Assembly: GCA_020721965.1 (NCBI GenBank)
Contig: DYLS01000007.1
Location: 1 to 33,000 of the forward strand
Origin: Blastopirellula marina
GTDB taxonomy: Bacteria; Planctomycetota; Planctomycetia; Pirellulales; Thermoguttaceae
Direction of reading: 5' to 3'
Length of the DNA stretch: 33,000 nucleotides
The notes under the pieces are model-generated. The model saw only the letters and a program-made list of their open reading frames with translations, ran no database searches and was not told the origin of the DNA. Position numbers and translations under genes: made by a program. Shown in pieces: positions 16,990 to 25,866 of the stretch (its first letter is position 1; the number at the start of each line of letters is the position of its first letter).

Positions 16990-17546
16990 GATATGGCTCT
17001 CAAATCTCAATAAGGCTCGCACTCCGCCAAAGACCGGGCGGATGCGCGTTGGACGGCCGCGCGATCGCCGGCCTGGCAAGCCGTCCGCCCGTTATTTTAT
17101 CACGTTTTCTCACGAAGTTATCACGAAGCGGCTCCGACGGCCGTCCCCATGCCCGGCGAAGCTGCGTCGCAAATCCTCGCATTGTAAGCCCAAAGAGGAG
17201 CGATGCGGCAAGGGCGAGAAAAGGAGCAAGGCAGGCGTACAGACAGGCGGACAGGCTTTCCCTGGCCTAGACGGATAAGGCTTGCGGATCAGCGCACCAC
17301 AGAGGCGATGAACAGACCACTCCGCGAATCAACCTGGCAAACGGCGGACCAAAAAAGCCGCAATCCCGGCAGAACCGTTACGCTTCAGCGCCCGGCCAGG
17401 CGCTGGCGGCACTGCATGGGCCGGTCAATATACGCACATCCCAGCCTGTGGGATACAATCGCAAAGAAGGAGCTTACCGCCGGGGGCGGGTGGTAGGACA
17501 TTGGTTCCCATTCATCGTTGGGCCGATTCTCGACCGGCGGTCGCTC
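16990..17546. other. Spacer between divergent protease and ABC exporter
   Basis: About 0.55 kb without a supported gene. It holds the phased repeats described separately (17094-17125) and a TACAAT (17454-17459), a possible -10 for the exporter with only a poor -35 (TACGCA, 17 bases upstream). Short open frames here have no domain. Confidence 0.45.
17094..17125 (-). promoter_or_regulatory. Helically phased direct repeats at the HtrA promoter region
   Basis: The 8-mer TT(A/C)TCACG occurs at 17097-17104, 17107-17114 and 17118-17125, with starts 10 and 11 bases apart, i.e. one helical turn. Read on the minus strand, a TAAAAT (-10-like, 17099-17094) lies directly at the downstream end, and no TTGACA-like -35 is present. 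Response regulators of the PhoB/OmpR type bind 11-bp direct repeats placed in this way, so an activated promoter is an attractive inference. Confidence 0.4.
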
Positions 17547-18455
17547 ATGGTCAAGACGAAGAAGCTTACCAAGTACTACGACGATCCGCGGGGCGGTCTC
17601 GTGCGGGCTGTGGATGGTATCGACTTCGAGGCCCGGCCGGGGGAAATCTTCGGCCTGCTGGGGCCGAATGGGGCGGGCAAGACGACAGCGCTCCGCATCC
17701 TCAGCACGCTGTTGCGTCCCAGTGGGGGGCGGGCGATCGTGGCCGGCTTCGATTGTCTCCGCCAGCCCGCCCAGGTCCGCCGAAACATCGGCTTCATGTC
17801 GGTGAATACGGCCGTTTACGACCGCATGACCGCCTGGGAGATGGTGGAATACTTCGGTCTCTTGTACGGCTGGACTCCCGAGCAACTGCATCCCCGCATG
17901 GAATACTTGTTCGACCGGCTCAAGATGAACGAGATCCGCGACGTGCCGGGGGGGAGGATGTCCACGGGCATGAAGCAAAAGGTCTCGATTGCCCGGGCAC
18001 TCGTCCATGACCCGCCTGTCTTGATCTTCGATGAGCCGACCTCCGGGCTGGACGTTTTGGTGGCGCGGAATCTGCTGCAAACGATTCGGGAGCTGCGCGA
18101 CCAAGGAAAGTGCATCATTTTTTCCACGCACATCATGCGTGAGGTGGAAAAGCTTTGCGACCGCGTGGCGATTCTGTGCCGGGGGCGGATTCTCACGGAA
18201 GGCACGCCCGACGAACTGCGCACGCGCTTTGGCGAGCAGGACCTCGAAGAGATATTCTTCCGACTGATTACGGAAGCAGAGAGCATTGCCAAGGGGCATG
18301 ACGCAAGGCTGGGAGGAACGGCGATGGGCCAGGACGATCCCAAGGCTGGACCAGCAAGCTCGCCTCAGCCCCGCCGCGAGGGCAAGGATGTGGAGGGCGG
18401 GCCGTCGTCCCAGGCCGTGGCACCGTGGGTAACCGATCAGCGGGGGGGATCATGA
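17547..18455 (+). CDS. ABC transporter ATP-binding protein (NatA-like exporter)
   Basis: A 302-residue ATPase of an ABC-2/NatAB-type exporter. Walker A is GPNGAGKTT (39-47), the signature is the variant MSTGMKQK (138-145), Walker B is VLIFDEP (158-164) and the H-loop is STHIM (His195). The last 50 or so residues are a Pro/Gly-rich, low-complexity tail without known function. Its TGA overlaps the next gene's ATG as ATGA, so ATPase and permease are translationally coupled and form one transporter. The ATG at 17547 starts exactly at the conserved domain; its ribosome site is weak. The substrate is unknown; sodium export, as in NatAB, is only an analogy. Confidence 0.94.
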   Translation: MVKTKKLTKYYDDPRGGLVRAVDGIDFEARPGEIFGLLGPNGAGKTTALRILSTLLRPSGGRAIVAGFDCLRQPAQVRRNIGFMSVNTAVYDRMTAWEMVEYFGLLYGWTPEQLHPRMEYLFDRLKMNEIRDVPGGRMSTGMKQKVSIARALVHDPPVLIFDEPTSGLDVLVARNLLQTIRELRDQGKCIIFSTHIMREVEKLCDRVAILCRGRILTEGTPDELRTRFGEQDLEEIFFRLITEAESIAKGHDARLGGTAMGQDDPKAGPASSPQPRREGKDVEGGPSSQAVAPWVTDQRGGS

Positions 18456-20803
18456 CCGGCCGGAATGTGCGGATCATCTTCGAGCGCGAAATCCGCGATC
18501 AGCTCCGCGATCGCCGCACGCTGATGATGGTCGCCGTGCTGCCGGTTTTGCTGTACCCGCTGATGGGGTTGAGCTTTTTCCAAATCTCGCAGGTTATGGG
18601 ACCCAAGCCCAGCCGCATTTTGGTACTGGGGGCGGAGGAGCGGATCGAGCCGCCGTTGTTCGAGGAGGGGCGTTTCGCCTCGCACCTGTTTCGCACTCCC
18701 GAGGATGCCCAACGCTGCCAAGTCGCGTTTTATACCCCGAATCAAGCGGCGGAGTTGGGAATCCCGGCGGAAAAGGCTGGCGATGACCTGGCTGTGGCCG
18801 ACGCTGTCTTGCAGAGCCGCCGGTTCGACGCGGTGCTCCGGTTCCCACCGCATTTCGTCCAGCGTTTGGCAATCTTTCGCGAGGAGGTGGAGAGGGCCAT
18901 CCGGCGGTGGCGCGAGGAGCGATCGGCGGGGCAAGGGGATGGGGCGGAGGAATCTTCGCGAGGCGGGGCCTTGGCCCTGATCGTGCCCGAGATACCCAAC
19001 CCGCAAGTCTTCTATTCCACCGCCAACGAGCGCTCCAGCGAGGCCGCGAGGCTGCTGAACGAGATTCTCACGCAGTGGCGGGAGCAGGTCGGCGAGGCGA
19101 ATTTGTCGGCGGGTGGACTGCCGCCCCAAGCCGCCAAGCCCTTCCGCGTGCAGGAGTCCGACGTGGCCGCGGAAAGCGGCTTCCGCGGGGCCGCGCTTTG
19201 GTCCAAGATTCTGCCCGTCCTGCTGGTGGTTTGGGCGCTGACGGGGGCCTTCTATCCGGCTGTGGACTTGTGCGCGGGTGAAAAGGAACGTGGTACGCTG
19301 GAGACGCTCCTCTCCAGCCCCGCCGAACGTGTCGAAGTAGTGCTCGGCAAGCTGGGAGCCGTCATGATCTTCAGCATGGCCACGGCCGTACTGAACATGG
19401 TCAGCATGGGGCTGACGGGCTGGCTGGCGCTGGGCCATTTGCCCATGTTCGCCCCGCCCCCGTGGTCCGTCTTGTGGTTGATCCCAGCGCTCGTTCCCAC
19501 CTCGGCGGTATTCAGTTCGCTGGCCTTGGGAATCGCTGCTTTTGCCCGAAGCACCAAAGAAGGGCAGTACTACTTGCTCCCCCTGCTGTTTTTGACGCTT
19601 CCCCTGGTCGGCCTGCCGGTAGCGCGGGGGTTGGAGTTGACTTTGGGTACAAGCTTGCTTCCCGTTACGGGCCTGGTACTTTTGTTGAAGGCCTTGATTG
19701 AAGGCGAGGCGGCTCAGGCCTGGCCCTTCGCCTTTCCCGTCGCCGCCGTGACGTTGGGCGGCTGTTATTATGCGATTCGCTGGGCCGTGTTGCAGTTCAA
19801 CAACGAGCAGGTGCTATTCCGCGATGCGGACCGCTTCGATTTGCGCGCGTGGCTGAGGCACCTGGTCTCGGAGCGCCGGGAGGTGCCGACTCCCGCCTTG
19901 GCCGTGGTTTGCGGGCTGCTGATCCTGCTGGTGCGGTTCGCCCTGACCAACGCCTTCTCGCGCTGGCCGATTCAAGCCGGTCTGATCCGCCTGGCGGTGA
20001 TCACGCAATTGGCGGTGATTGCAGCCCCCGTTTTACTGATGACTTTCCTTTTCGCCCGAAGCATGGCGCGGACCTGGCGGCTGCGCACGCCTTCCTGGCG
20101 CGGGATGTCCGGGGCGATCCTGCTCGCCTTCCTCTTGCAACCGGCGGCGACCCTGCTCCAGCAGACGGTCACGCGGCTCTATCCCCTCGATCCAGCGTTG
20201 CGGGAATACCTGCTGGGGATGACGGGCGACCTGGGCAACCCGTGGCTCATCTTCCTGGCCTTTGCCCTGCTCCCCGCCCTGTGCGAGGAGACCGCCTTCC
20301 GCGGGTTCGTGTTGACGGGGTTGCGGCAAGGGGTATCCGCTCGAAACGCCGTCATCTTCAGCGCCATCTTCTTCGGTCTGAGCCACACCATCCTCCAGCA
20401 GTCGATCACGGCGTTCGCGGCGGGATTGGTGCTGGGGACGATCGCCTTGGTGACAGAAAGCCTGTGGCCCTGCATCGCGTTCCACGCCATCCATAACGCG
20501 TTGACCCTTGGCACGGGGATGCTGGCCTCCGTGCTGACGCAAGATTGGGGGCGTTACGAGACACTGCGGCCGGGGGTCGCGGCGGCGGTCGGCCGATTGG
20601 GCCAATTTTCCGAGGACGGCTTTTCGTACTACCCGGCCGTAACGGCCCTATCGCTCGTCTTGGCCGTCTGGGTCTTGTTGTGGATGTATGCCCCGCCCCG
20701 GCTCCGAGCACCCGGCGACAGCGATACTCAACCGACGCTCGAGGACGACGAGCTTGATGAGGATGCGCTTGATGAGGACGAGCTTGGGCGGGACAGAGCT
20801 TGA
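18452..20803 (+). CDS. ABC-2 permease fused to a CPBP intramembrane protease
   Basis: A 783-residue fusion. The N-terminal part (to about 470) is a NatB-like permease: [19 protein letters not shown], a first helix, a large extracytoplasmic domain, then several membrane helices with the motif [15 protein letters not shown]. The C-terminal part is a CPBP (Abi/CAAX protease-like) membrane domain with EETAFR (612-617), FGLSH (641-645) and FHAIHN (677-682), the expected Glu/Arg, His and His/Asn metal-site motifs. The fusion is known in planctomycetes. A strong GGGGGGG site precedes the ATG. The acidic tail ([16 protein letters not shown]) is encoded by a 15-bp repeat that continues past the stop codon. 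Confidence 0.93.
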   Translation: MTGRNVRIIFEREIRDQLRDRRTLMMVAVLPVLLYPLMGLSFFQISQVMGPKPSRILVLGAEERIEPPLFEEGRFASHLFRTPEDAQRCQVAFYTPNQAAELGIPAEKAGDDLAVADAVLQSRRFDAVLRFPPHFVQRLAIFREEVERAIRRWREERSAGQGDGAEESSRGGALALIVPEIPNPQVFYSTANERSSEAARLLNEILTQWREQVGEANLSAGGLPPQAAKPFRVQESDVAAESGFRGAALWSKILPVLLVVWALTGAFYPAVDLCAGEKERGTLETLLSSPAERVEVVLGKLGAVMIFSMATAVLNMVSMGLTGWLALGHLPMFAPPPWSVLWLIPALVPTSAVFSSLALGIAAFARSTKEGQYYLLPLLFLTLPLVGLPVARGLELTLGTSLLPVTGLVLLLKALIEGEAAQAWPFAFPVAAVTLGGCYYAIRWAVLQFNNEQVLFRDADRFDLRAWLRHLVSERREVPTPALAVVCGLLILLVRFALTNAFSRWPIQAGLIRLAVITQLAVIAAPVLLMTFLFARSMARTWRLRTPSWRGMSGAILLAFLLQPAATLLQQTVTRLYPLDPALREYLLGMTGDLGNPWLIFLAFALLPALCEETAFRGFVLTGLRQGVSARNAVIFSAIFFGLSHTILQQSITAFAAGLVLGTIALVTESLWPCIAFHAIHNALTLGTGMLASVLTQDWGRYETLRPGVAAAVGRLGQFSEDGFSYYPAVTALSLVLAVWVLLWMYAPPRLRAPGDSDTQPTLEDDELDEDALDEDELGRDRA

Positions 20804-20853
20804 GGACGATGAGCTTGAGCGGGACGGACCTTGAGGACGATGAGCTGGGGCAC
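20747..20853. repeat. 15/31-bp tandem repeat spanning a stop codon
   Basis: Three 15-base units (20747, 20762, 20777; GACGAGCTTGATGAG-like) encode the acidic tail of the permease-CPBP protein. They are followed by two 31-base units (20792-20822 and 20823-20853, 25 of 31 identical). The gene's TGA at 20801-20803 lies inside the first 31-base unit, so the repeat runs straight across the stop. Confidence 0.75.
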
Positions 20854-20902
20854 AACGACGGATGAGCACGCCATCAGATTTGCACGCCGCCAGGTGTGCG
20901 CG

Positions 20903-21085
20903 GTGATGGGTGAGCGCGATGACGAGGGAGGGTCATGCCGGGTGAGGGTAATGCTGTGTGAAGGCGATGCGGGGCGAGGGGGATAGCGGGTACGCACGAC
21001 AATGGGCGGAGACGACGGGTGAGGTTGAGGATGATGGTAAGTGAGGACGATGATGGGCGACCGCGATGATGGCTGAAGGTGATGC
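20903..21085. repeat. 16-bp degenerate tandem array
   Basis: An ATG-like anchor recurs every 16 bases at 20919, 20935, 20951, 20967, 20983, 20999, 21015, 21031 and 21047. After a 3-base shift it recurs at 21066 and 21082. The consensus is close to ATGnnGGGTGAGGGCG. The period is not a multiple of three, so the array itself is unlikely to be coding. It runs into the start of the amidohydrolase gene, whose ATG is one of the anchors. Confidence 0.75.
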
Positions 21086-22427
21086 GATCCCTGCGCCGAA
21101 TGCCGCTGCGAGCGGGGAATCGCTCAGCATTTGGGCGGAGTGGGTCTTGCCCGTCAGCGGTCCCCCCTTGCATTGGGGATGCGTGCGGATTGTCGCCGGG
21201 CGAATCGAGTCGATTAGGTCGGCGGAGAGGGCGGCCCCCACGAATGGCCATTCCCACCTGGTTTTGGAACGTACCATATTGCTACCGGGGCTAGTGAATG
21301 CCCATTGCCATCTCGAGTTGAACGGTTGGTATCGGCCACCATCGACTGCCGAAGCGTTCTGGGACTGGGTGCCCCAGGTGGTGGCCTTTCGCCGGTCGGC
21401 GGATTATCGGCCGGGTCAGGCCCTTCCGGCGGGCCTGGCGGAGTCGCTGCAATACGGGACGGTTTGGATCGGGGATATTGTCCCGCCAACGCTGCTGACG
21501 GCGGACGGCCTGTCTTTTATGGCGCGCGAGGAGGGTTGCGCCACGAATCGGGGCACGGAAGGCATGGGGCCTCCCGCGGCGGCACCGCGACCCGGCATCA
21601 CCGCCTTCTTGGAATTCGTCGCGCCCCGGGGCAAGGAGCCGCGAGAAATCGCGTCGCTGATCGAGTCGCACCTCAAGTGGTGCATGGATCGCGGCGTGCG
21701 TCCCGGCCTCAGCCCTCATGCCCCGTACACCGTCCCTCTGCCGGTCTTGAATGCGATTGCCGATTGGTCCGTACGCTACGACTTGCCCCTGGCGATCCAT
21801 TTGGCAGAGACCGCGGAGGAACTCGCGTTTCTTCGAGCGGGCGAAGGGCCTCTGCGGGCCATGCTGGAACGGCTAGGGGCCTTCGACGCGGGGCAGTTTC
21901 CGGGGGGGATCGACTGGTCCGACTATTTGAATCGGCTGCAAGACGTTCCCCGACTGCTGGTTATTCACGGCAACCATCTCGACCCGGCAACGATCCGCCG
22001 ACTGGCATCGATGGGAAACGCGACCGTCGTTTACTGCCCACGAACGCACCGACGCTTCAACGCGTCGGCCTACCCGCTGGCCACGTATCGCGAGTTGGGC
22101 GTTCCCGTGGCGGTGGGCACCGATAGCCGTGCCACATCGCCCGATCTCGCCTTGTGGCACGAGCTGCGTACCGTTCGCGAGGGCTTTCCTGCGATTCCCC
22201 CCAAAGAGCTTGTCGAGATGGTCACCATCACGCCGGCCCGAGCCTTGGACGTGGATGGCGAGATCGGCACGCTGGAACCAGGAAAACGGGCGGACTTGGT
22301 GGTCGTCGCCGTCCCAGAGTCGAACGATGATCCGTGCGCCGACCCGTATGCCGCCCTATTTCATGCCCAGGCCCGGGTGGCGGGAGTTTGGATCGCGGGG
22401 CGGCGCGTCACGGGATGCGGCGGCTAG
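21066..22427 (+). CDS. Metal-dependent amidohydrolase (MtaD / aminodeoxyfutalosine deaminase-like)
   Basis: A 453-residue amidohydrolase-superfamily enzyme, probably a cytosolic deaminase. Metal ligands are visible: HCH at 80-82 in PGLVNAHCHLEL, His218 in GLSPHAPYTV, His245 in LAIHLAETAEE and Asp353 in VGTDSRAT, with His301 (VIHGNH) also in a typical place. The C-terminal composite beta domain (GEIGTLEPGKRADLVVV) is normal. The best matching subgroup is the SAH/MTA/aminofutalosine deaminase class; a role in futalosine menaquinone synthesis is possible but unproven. Two adjacent ATGs (21066, 21069) lie inside the 16-bp repeat, so the exact start is uncertain and there is no clear ribosome site. 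Confidence 0.88.
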   Translation: MMAEGDAIPAPNAAASGESLSIWAEWVLPVSGPPLHWGCVRIVAGRIESIRSAERAAPTNGHSHLVLERTILLPGLVNAHCHLELNGWYRPPSTAEAFWDWVPQVVAFRRSADYRPGQALPAGLAESLQYGTVWIGDIVPPTLLTADGLSFMAREEGCATNRGTEGMGPPAAAPRPGITAFLEFVAPRGKEPREIASLIESHLKWCMDRGVRPGLSPHAPYTVPLPVLNAIADWSVRYDLPLAIHLAETAEELAFLRAGEGPLRAMLERLGAFDAGQFPGGIDWSDYLNRLQDVPRLLVIHGNHLDPATIRRLASMGNATVVYCPRTHRRFNASAYPLATYRELGVPVAVGTDSRATSPDLALWHELRTVREGFPAIPPKELVEMVTITPARALDVDGEIGTLEPGKRADLVVVAVPESNDDPCADPYAALFHAQARVAGVWIAGRRVTGCGG

Positions 22428-22449
22428 GGATCGAAGCGGCGGCTGGATC

Positions 22450-22617
22450 ACCCCGCATCGATGGGTGCCGTCGATGCCAGTTCATCCTCGCGTGCCCATC
22501 GATAGGTGCCCATCCATGGGTGCCGCTCAACGGGTGCCTATCAGTGCGTGTTCATCCATGCATGTTCACCAGTGCGCCTTCATCCATGTCTGCCCGGCCA
22601 TCAGTGCGTGTCCAGAA
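22450..22617. repeat. 14-bp degenerate tandem array
   Basis: Twelve consecutive 14-base units with the consensus GTGCCCATCCATGG. The clearest start at 22492, 22506, 22520, 22534, 22548, 22562 and 22576. The array fills the spacer between the convergent amidohydrolase and isomerase genes. Its last unit (22604-22617) includes the final codons of the isomerase gene. Units vary and touch directly, so it is not a CRISPR. Confidence 0.8.
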
Positions 22618-23416
22618 TGATCTGTTTCAAGCGGTTGCGAGTACCGAGCAGTTGGTCGGGGGGGGTGGGCCATTGCTCCATGATGATCATCCCCTCGAAA
22701 CCCCGATCCTTCAGGAGCCGGAACATGGTCCGCACGCCCGTATCATTTTGCCCCGCTGGGCCGGTGAACAGAGGCAGGTGGCTATCGCCGTCGCCCCAAT
22801 TCTCATGGACGTGGAGGTGAATCAGCGGCACGAAGGGTTCCAGCTTCTCCAAAAAGCCCACGTAATTGTTGCGCGAAGCGGCGCACAAATTCGCGTGCCC
22901 CATGTCGAAGCACATACCCAGGTCCGGCGGGACGGACCCGAATCGTTGTTGCAGCAGCGCGAAGAGCCTATTGAACACGTCTGGCCCGACGAAAACGGTG
23001 TTCTCGACGCTCAACCGCACACCTGCCGCGTTCGCCTTTTCGCGCACGGCCAGCAAGGACGCGGCAAAGCCTTCCACACCTTGCGAGTCGGCGTAGTAGA
23101 TATTGACCAGGGTGGCTCCAATGTCCCGGGCGAAGTCGATGGAGCGGAAGACCTCTTCGCGATCCGCCGGGAGGTTGATGTCGGCCTGACATCGGGCGTG
23201 AACCGAGTAGGCGATTTTGCGGCTTTGGCCGATCTCGAGAATCCGCGTGCGATCGTGGGCATCCGAATCCTCTTGGGCCCAGCCCCAACCGTGCCGTTTA
23301 TCGTTGAACCACTCGAAGGCGTCGAAATTGTGTTCCTGGGCATAATCGAAGGGTGCGGTGGGGTAGGCCGCGCTGAAGGCGGTCTGATTTCCGATTCGCA
23401 AAGCTGGCCAAGGCAT
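22601..23416 (-). CDS. Sugar phosphate isomerase/epimerase (TIM barrel)
   Basis: A 271-residue xylose-isomerase-like TIM-barrel protein. The metal-ligand regions are visible in order: LSVENT (Glu), GMCFDMGHAN (Asp/His), LIHLHVHENWGDGDSH (His/Glu/Asp) and the final IIMEQW (Glu). No signal peptide is present, so it is cytosolic. Such enzymes interconvert or open sugars and polyols; the substrate cannot be told. The ATG at 23416 is supported by GGGAGGGG just upstream and by a good promoter 50-75 bases away; a longer in-frame start at 23440 would bury that ribosome site. The DUF4838 gene lies upstream on the same strand. Confidence 0.9.
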   Translation of the reverse strand: MPWPALRIGNQTAFSAAYPTAPFDYAQEHNFDAFEWFNDKRHGWGWAQEDSDAHDRTRILEIGQSRKIAYSVHARCQADINLPADREEVFRSIDFARDIGATLVNIYYADSQGVEGFAASLLAVREKANAAGVRLSVENTVFVGPDVFNRLFALLQQRFGSVPPDLGMCFDMGHANLCAASRNNYVGFLEKLEPFVPLIHLHVHENWGDGDSHLPLFTGPAGQNDTGVRTMFRLLKDRGFEGMIIMEQWPTPPDQLLGTRNRLKQIILDTH

Positions 23417-23461
23417 GGTGACCCCTCCCGATTGGAACACTTCTCAACTCAACATTGCACA

Positions 23462-23490
23462 AGTATACGCCGTAACTCGGCCGTTCTCAA
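23462..23490 (-). promoter_or_regulatory. Sigma-70-type promoter of the isomerase gene
   Basis: On the minus strand TTGAGA (23490-23485) and TATACT (23467-23462) are separated by exactly 17 bases; each differs from the consensus at one position. Transcription would start near 23455, leaving a leader of about 40 bases with the GGGAGGGG ribosome site. It is the best promoter in the window. Confidence 0.7.
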
Positions 23491-23609
23491 TCAGTAACTG
23501 GGCTTTTCAAGCTGCTCGCCCCCCCTCTGAGTTGGGGCTACAAACTGGAGCGTTGGGCAATTTGGGAAAACAAGGTACTCCGTTTTCGTGGGGAACTGCC
23601 TTCGTCCCA

Positions 23610-23630
23610 CCGTCTCCTGAGGGGAGACGG
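23610..23630. repeat. Hairpin with 8-bp perfect stem
   Basis: CCGTCTCC (23610-23617) pairs with GGAGACGG (23623-23630) around TGAGG. It lies 150 bases after the DUF4838 stop and could end that transcript, but no T-run follows on either strand. Confidence 0.4.
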
Positions 23631-23780
23631 GAATCTCGGGAACCCAGGTTGCAACAGTTCCGTCTGTGAAACTTGTGGCGGCTCGAATCCAGCCCCGCGT
23701 CATGGGGTGGCGAGCGGGACGGGGGGGCCGACACCTCGGGCCGGTTCTTCGGCCTGTGACAAATCCAGCGATTGCAGGTC

Positions 23781-25637
23781 TCATTCCGCGATTCCCAATG
23801 CCTTGGCCAAACCTTGGCGATACTCGTCCAGGTCGAGCGTATTCCATTCCCGCAAGCGCGTGATCTTGGCCACGGGAATCATTTGCAGGAAGGGGCCAAA
23901 TCTCTGTTTCGCCAAAGAGGCCAGCGGTTCCTTGTTCGGTGCCGTCCGCGCCCGTTCGAGGATGGCGTAGTCCACGCTCAGCCGCCCGATCCGGACCCGT
24001 TTGAGCAGCTCCGGCTGGTCCGCCACGGCCTGCTCGGCGGATTGCCAGAGGTCGTTGGCCTCGGCCAGCAATTCGTCGGTAAGATGGGCGTGCGTGGGCG
24101 GGACCCAAATGCTGCAATGCACGTTCTGCTGCTCGGCATGGTCGTGCAGGCGGTCAATATATTTGCGGATCGAGGCGGCCCCGGGACCGTAATAGGCCTC
24201 CAGAAACTCGTTCATGGCCGTATCTTCATCGTAGTCGGGATACCAGAGGAACTTCGCCGTCATGTATCCCCCCAAAGCAGCCAGCTCGCTGTTGGGCGTG
24301 TTGTAGGTATCTTGTTCGAAAATACCGCGCACGTTGTTGCGAATGAAAAGTCGGATATTGTCGTTGCGGACCCGCTGGTTTGGAAAAGGCAATAGATAGT
24401 GATGAAAGTCCGTCACGTAGTCCCAAACCCAAAGCCGGTTGGCCACCTTGGCCCAGCCTTGCAGATCCTGCACAAAGGCCTGATTGGCTGGCAGGTCGCA
24501 CGTCTCCAAGGGGTGCGAAAAGCAGCATTCGATGGAGCACAGCCGGATGATGACGTTGGGCCGGGGCCGTAACGTCTTGGGCGGCTTGCGGGTCCATTGG
24601 TAGGCCAAGGTCTCGATAGCCTTGTCGGGGTAGCGTTCGGCCACGGCCTCGGCCACGCGATTCACGAGCTGCAATACCGGCGCCATTTGCGTCCCCTCCG
24701 CCTTGGCCAGGGCCTGGCAGCGCTCGCATTCGCAATAATTGAACCAATCATTCTGCGAGACCGACCACACAAAGGCATCGGGATCGGATTCGATGGCCCG
24801 CAGAAGGCCTTCCGTACACAGGCGGATCACGTCTTCATTCGTGCAACAAAGCTGCGAGTGCTCTTTCAGACGCTTGCCCTTGACCAAGCTGAAATACTCG
24901 GGATGCTCGTCAAAATACTTGTCGGGGGGTACCAGCCGCTCGAAGGTGTGCACGAAAAAGCCGCTGCCGAAGCGGACCTTGCCGCCGTGACGGTCCTCCA
25001 GTCGCCCGGCTGACGAGTTCATCCGGTTCCGCGCGCACCAATCACCGTCGAAGCAGTCGCAGGTAAACGGCTCGCGGTACTCCAAGACCGGTATCTTCTT
25101 TTCATCCAGCGGCGGCAAGGTGAGTGGATCGTGTTTCGGGATCCGGCTGCAATCGGGCGTGAACCAACGGCAGCCCCACTTTTCTTCCAAAAGATCGTAC
25201 ACGCCGTACAAGGTGCCTCGCGGACGGCCGCCCACGATGACCACGTTCGGGCCGACCGTTTTCAGGACGTAGCCCTCCATCCCGAGCGACGCTGCGTCCA
25301 CCGCCAATTCCATCGCCGCCAGCCGGGAGGTGGAACCCAGGACGATTTCGGGTTCCAGGCGGGGTTGGTCGTCGGTAACCAGCGGTAATGTGACGCCCGT
25401 CATCTCCGCAATAAATCTTTGCAACTCCTCGCCGGCGTATCGCACGGAGGGGATCGCATCTTGGGGGATGACGATGCGATAGGGGCTTTTACCCGATGCG
25501 ACCAAGACCAGTTCTTGCTCTGCTTCTTGCTCCGCGAGCCCGGCCGACGGCCAGATCGCCATCAGCATCAGGCCGATATAGCCGACATGGGTCAGCCGCG
25601 GGAGAGGGTATGGGATGCGCTGCTTGTTGTGGAGCAT
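23781..25637 (-). CDS. Secreted DUF4838 domain protein (glycosidase-like)
   Basis: A 618-residue exported protein. The N-terminus has a basic region followed by a hydrophobic signal (VGYIGLMLMAIWPSAGLA). Next comes a GH20/GH67-like N-terminal fold: RYAGEELQRFIAEMTGVTLPLV, then EIVLGSTSR and GGRPRGTLYGVYDLLEEKWGCRWFTP split over strands. The middle, SQNDWFNYCECERCQALAKAEG to YQWTRKPP, is the DUF4838 TIM-barrel-like core, with its paired Cys motif. No enzyme activity is established for the family; polysaccharide degradation is inferred from the fold and from its abundance in planctomycetes. AAGGATCG precedes the ATG. Confidence 0.9.
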   Translation of the reverse strand: MLHNKQRIPYPLPRLTHVGYIGLMLMAIWPSAGLAEQEAEQELVLVASGKSPYRIVIPQDAIPSVRYAGEELQRFIAEMTGVTLPLVTDDQPRLEPEIVLGSTSRLAAMELAVDAASLGMEGYVLKTVGPNVVIVGGRPRGTLYGVYDLLEEKWGCRWFTPDCSRIPKHDPLTLPPLDEKKIPVLEYREPFTCDCFDGDWCARNRMNSSAGRLEDRHGGKVRFGSGFFVHTFERLVPPDKYFDEHPEYFSLVKGKRLKEHSQLCCTNEDVIRLCTEGLLRAIESDPDAFVWSVSQNDWFNYCECERCQALAKAEGTQMAPVLQLVNRVAEAVAERYPDKAIETLAYQWTRKPPKTLRPRPNVIIRLCSIECCFSHPLETCDLPANQAFVQDLQGWAKVANRLWVWDYVTDFHHYLLPFPNQRVRNDNIRLFIRNNVRGIFEQDTYNTPNSELAALGGYMTAKFLWYPDYDEDTAMNEFLEAYYGPGAASIRKYIDRLHDHAEQQNVHCSIWVPPTHAHLTDELLAEANDLWQSAEQAVADQPELLKRVRIGRLSVDYAILERARTAPNKEPLASLAKQRFGPFLQMIPVAKITRLREWNTLDLDEYRQGLAKALGIAE

Positions 25638-25732
25638 TTCTCGATCCTTTCACTTCTCGCTGGGATGCACGATGCCGCGCCGACGTTCCCTCCACGCCAC
25701 GCGTTGGGATTCGATACGCTCGCCCGGTGATC

Positions 25733-25761
25733 AAGATAAATGGTCGCGATTGCCGATGCAA
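25733..25761 (-). promoter_or_regulatory. Possible promoter of the DUF4838 gene
   Basis: On the minus strand TTGCAT (25761-25756) and TATCTT (25738-25733) are 17 bases apart, about 95 bases before the DUF4838 start. Each matches the consensus only partly. It lies in the spacer shared with the divergent DNA-repair fusion gene. Confidence 0.3.
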
Positions 25762-25866
25762 GCGTTCCCAACCATTACGATCTCAACTATCATTGCGGTC
25801 AGGTCGCACCGAGCTGGTGTCGTGAGATTCGAGTCGCCCGGCTATTTCCCTCTTGTCCTGCTTTCG

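Larger units (their letters stand above)
23417..23780. other. Spacer between isomerase and DUF4838 genes
   Basis: About 360 bases containing the isomerase promoter (23462-23490) and a GC-rich hairpin (23610-23630). No coding sequence is supported; open frames here have no ribosome site or domain. Confidence 0.5.

Noticed and set aside
22334-23497. 387-codon plus-strand gene
   Set aside because: Antisense to the isomerase gene and running through the 14-bp array; it has no domain of its own.
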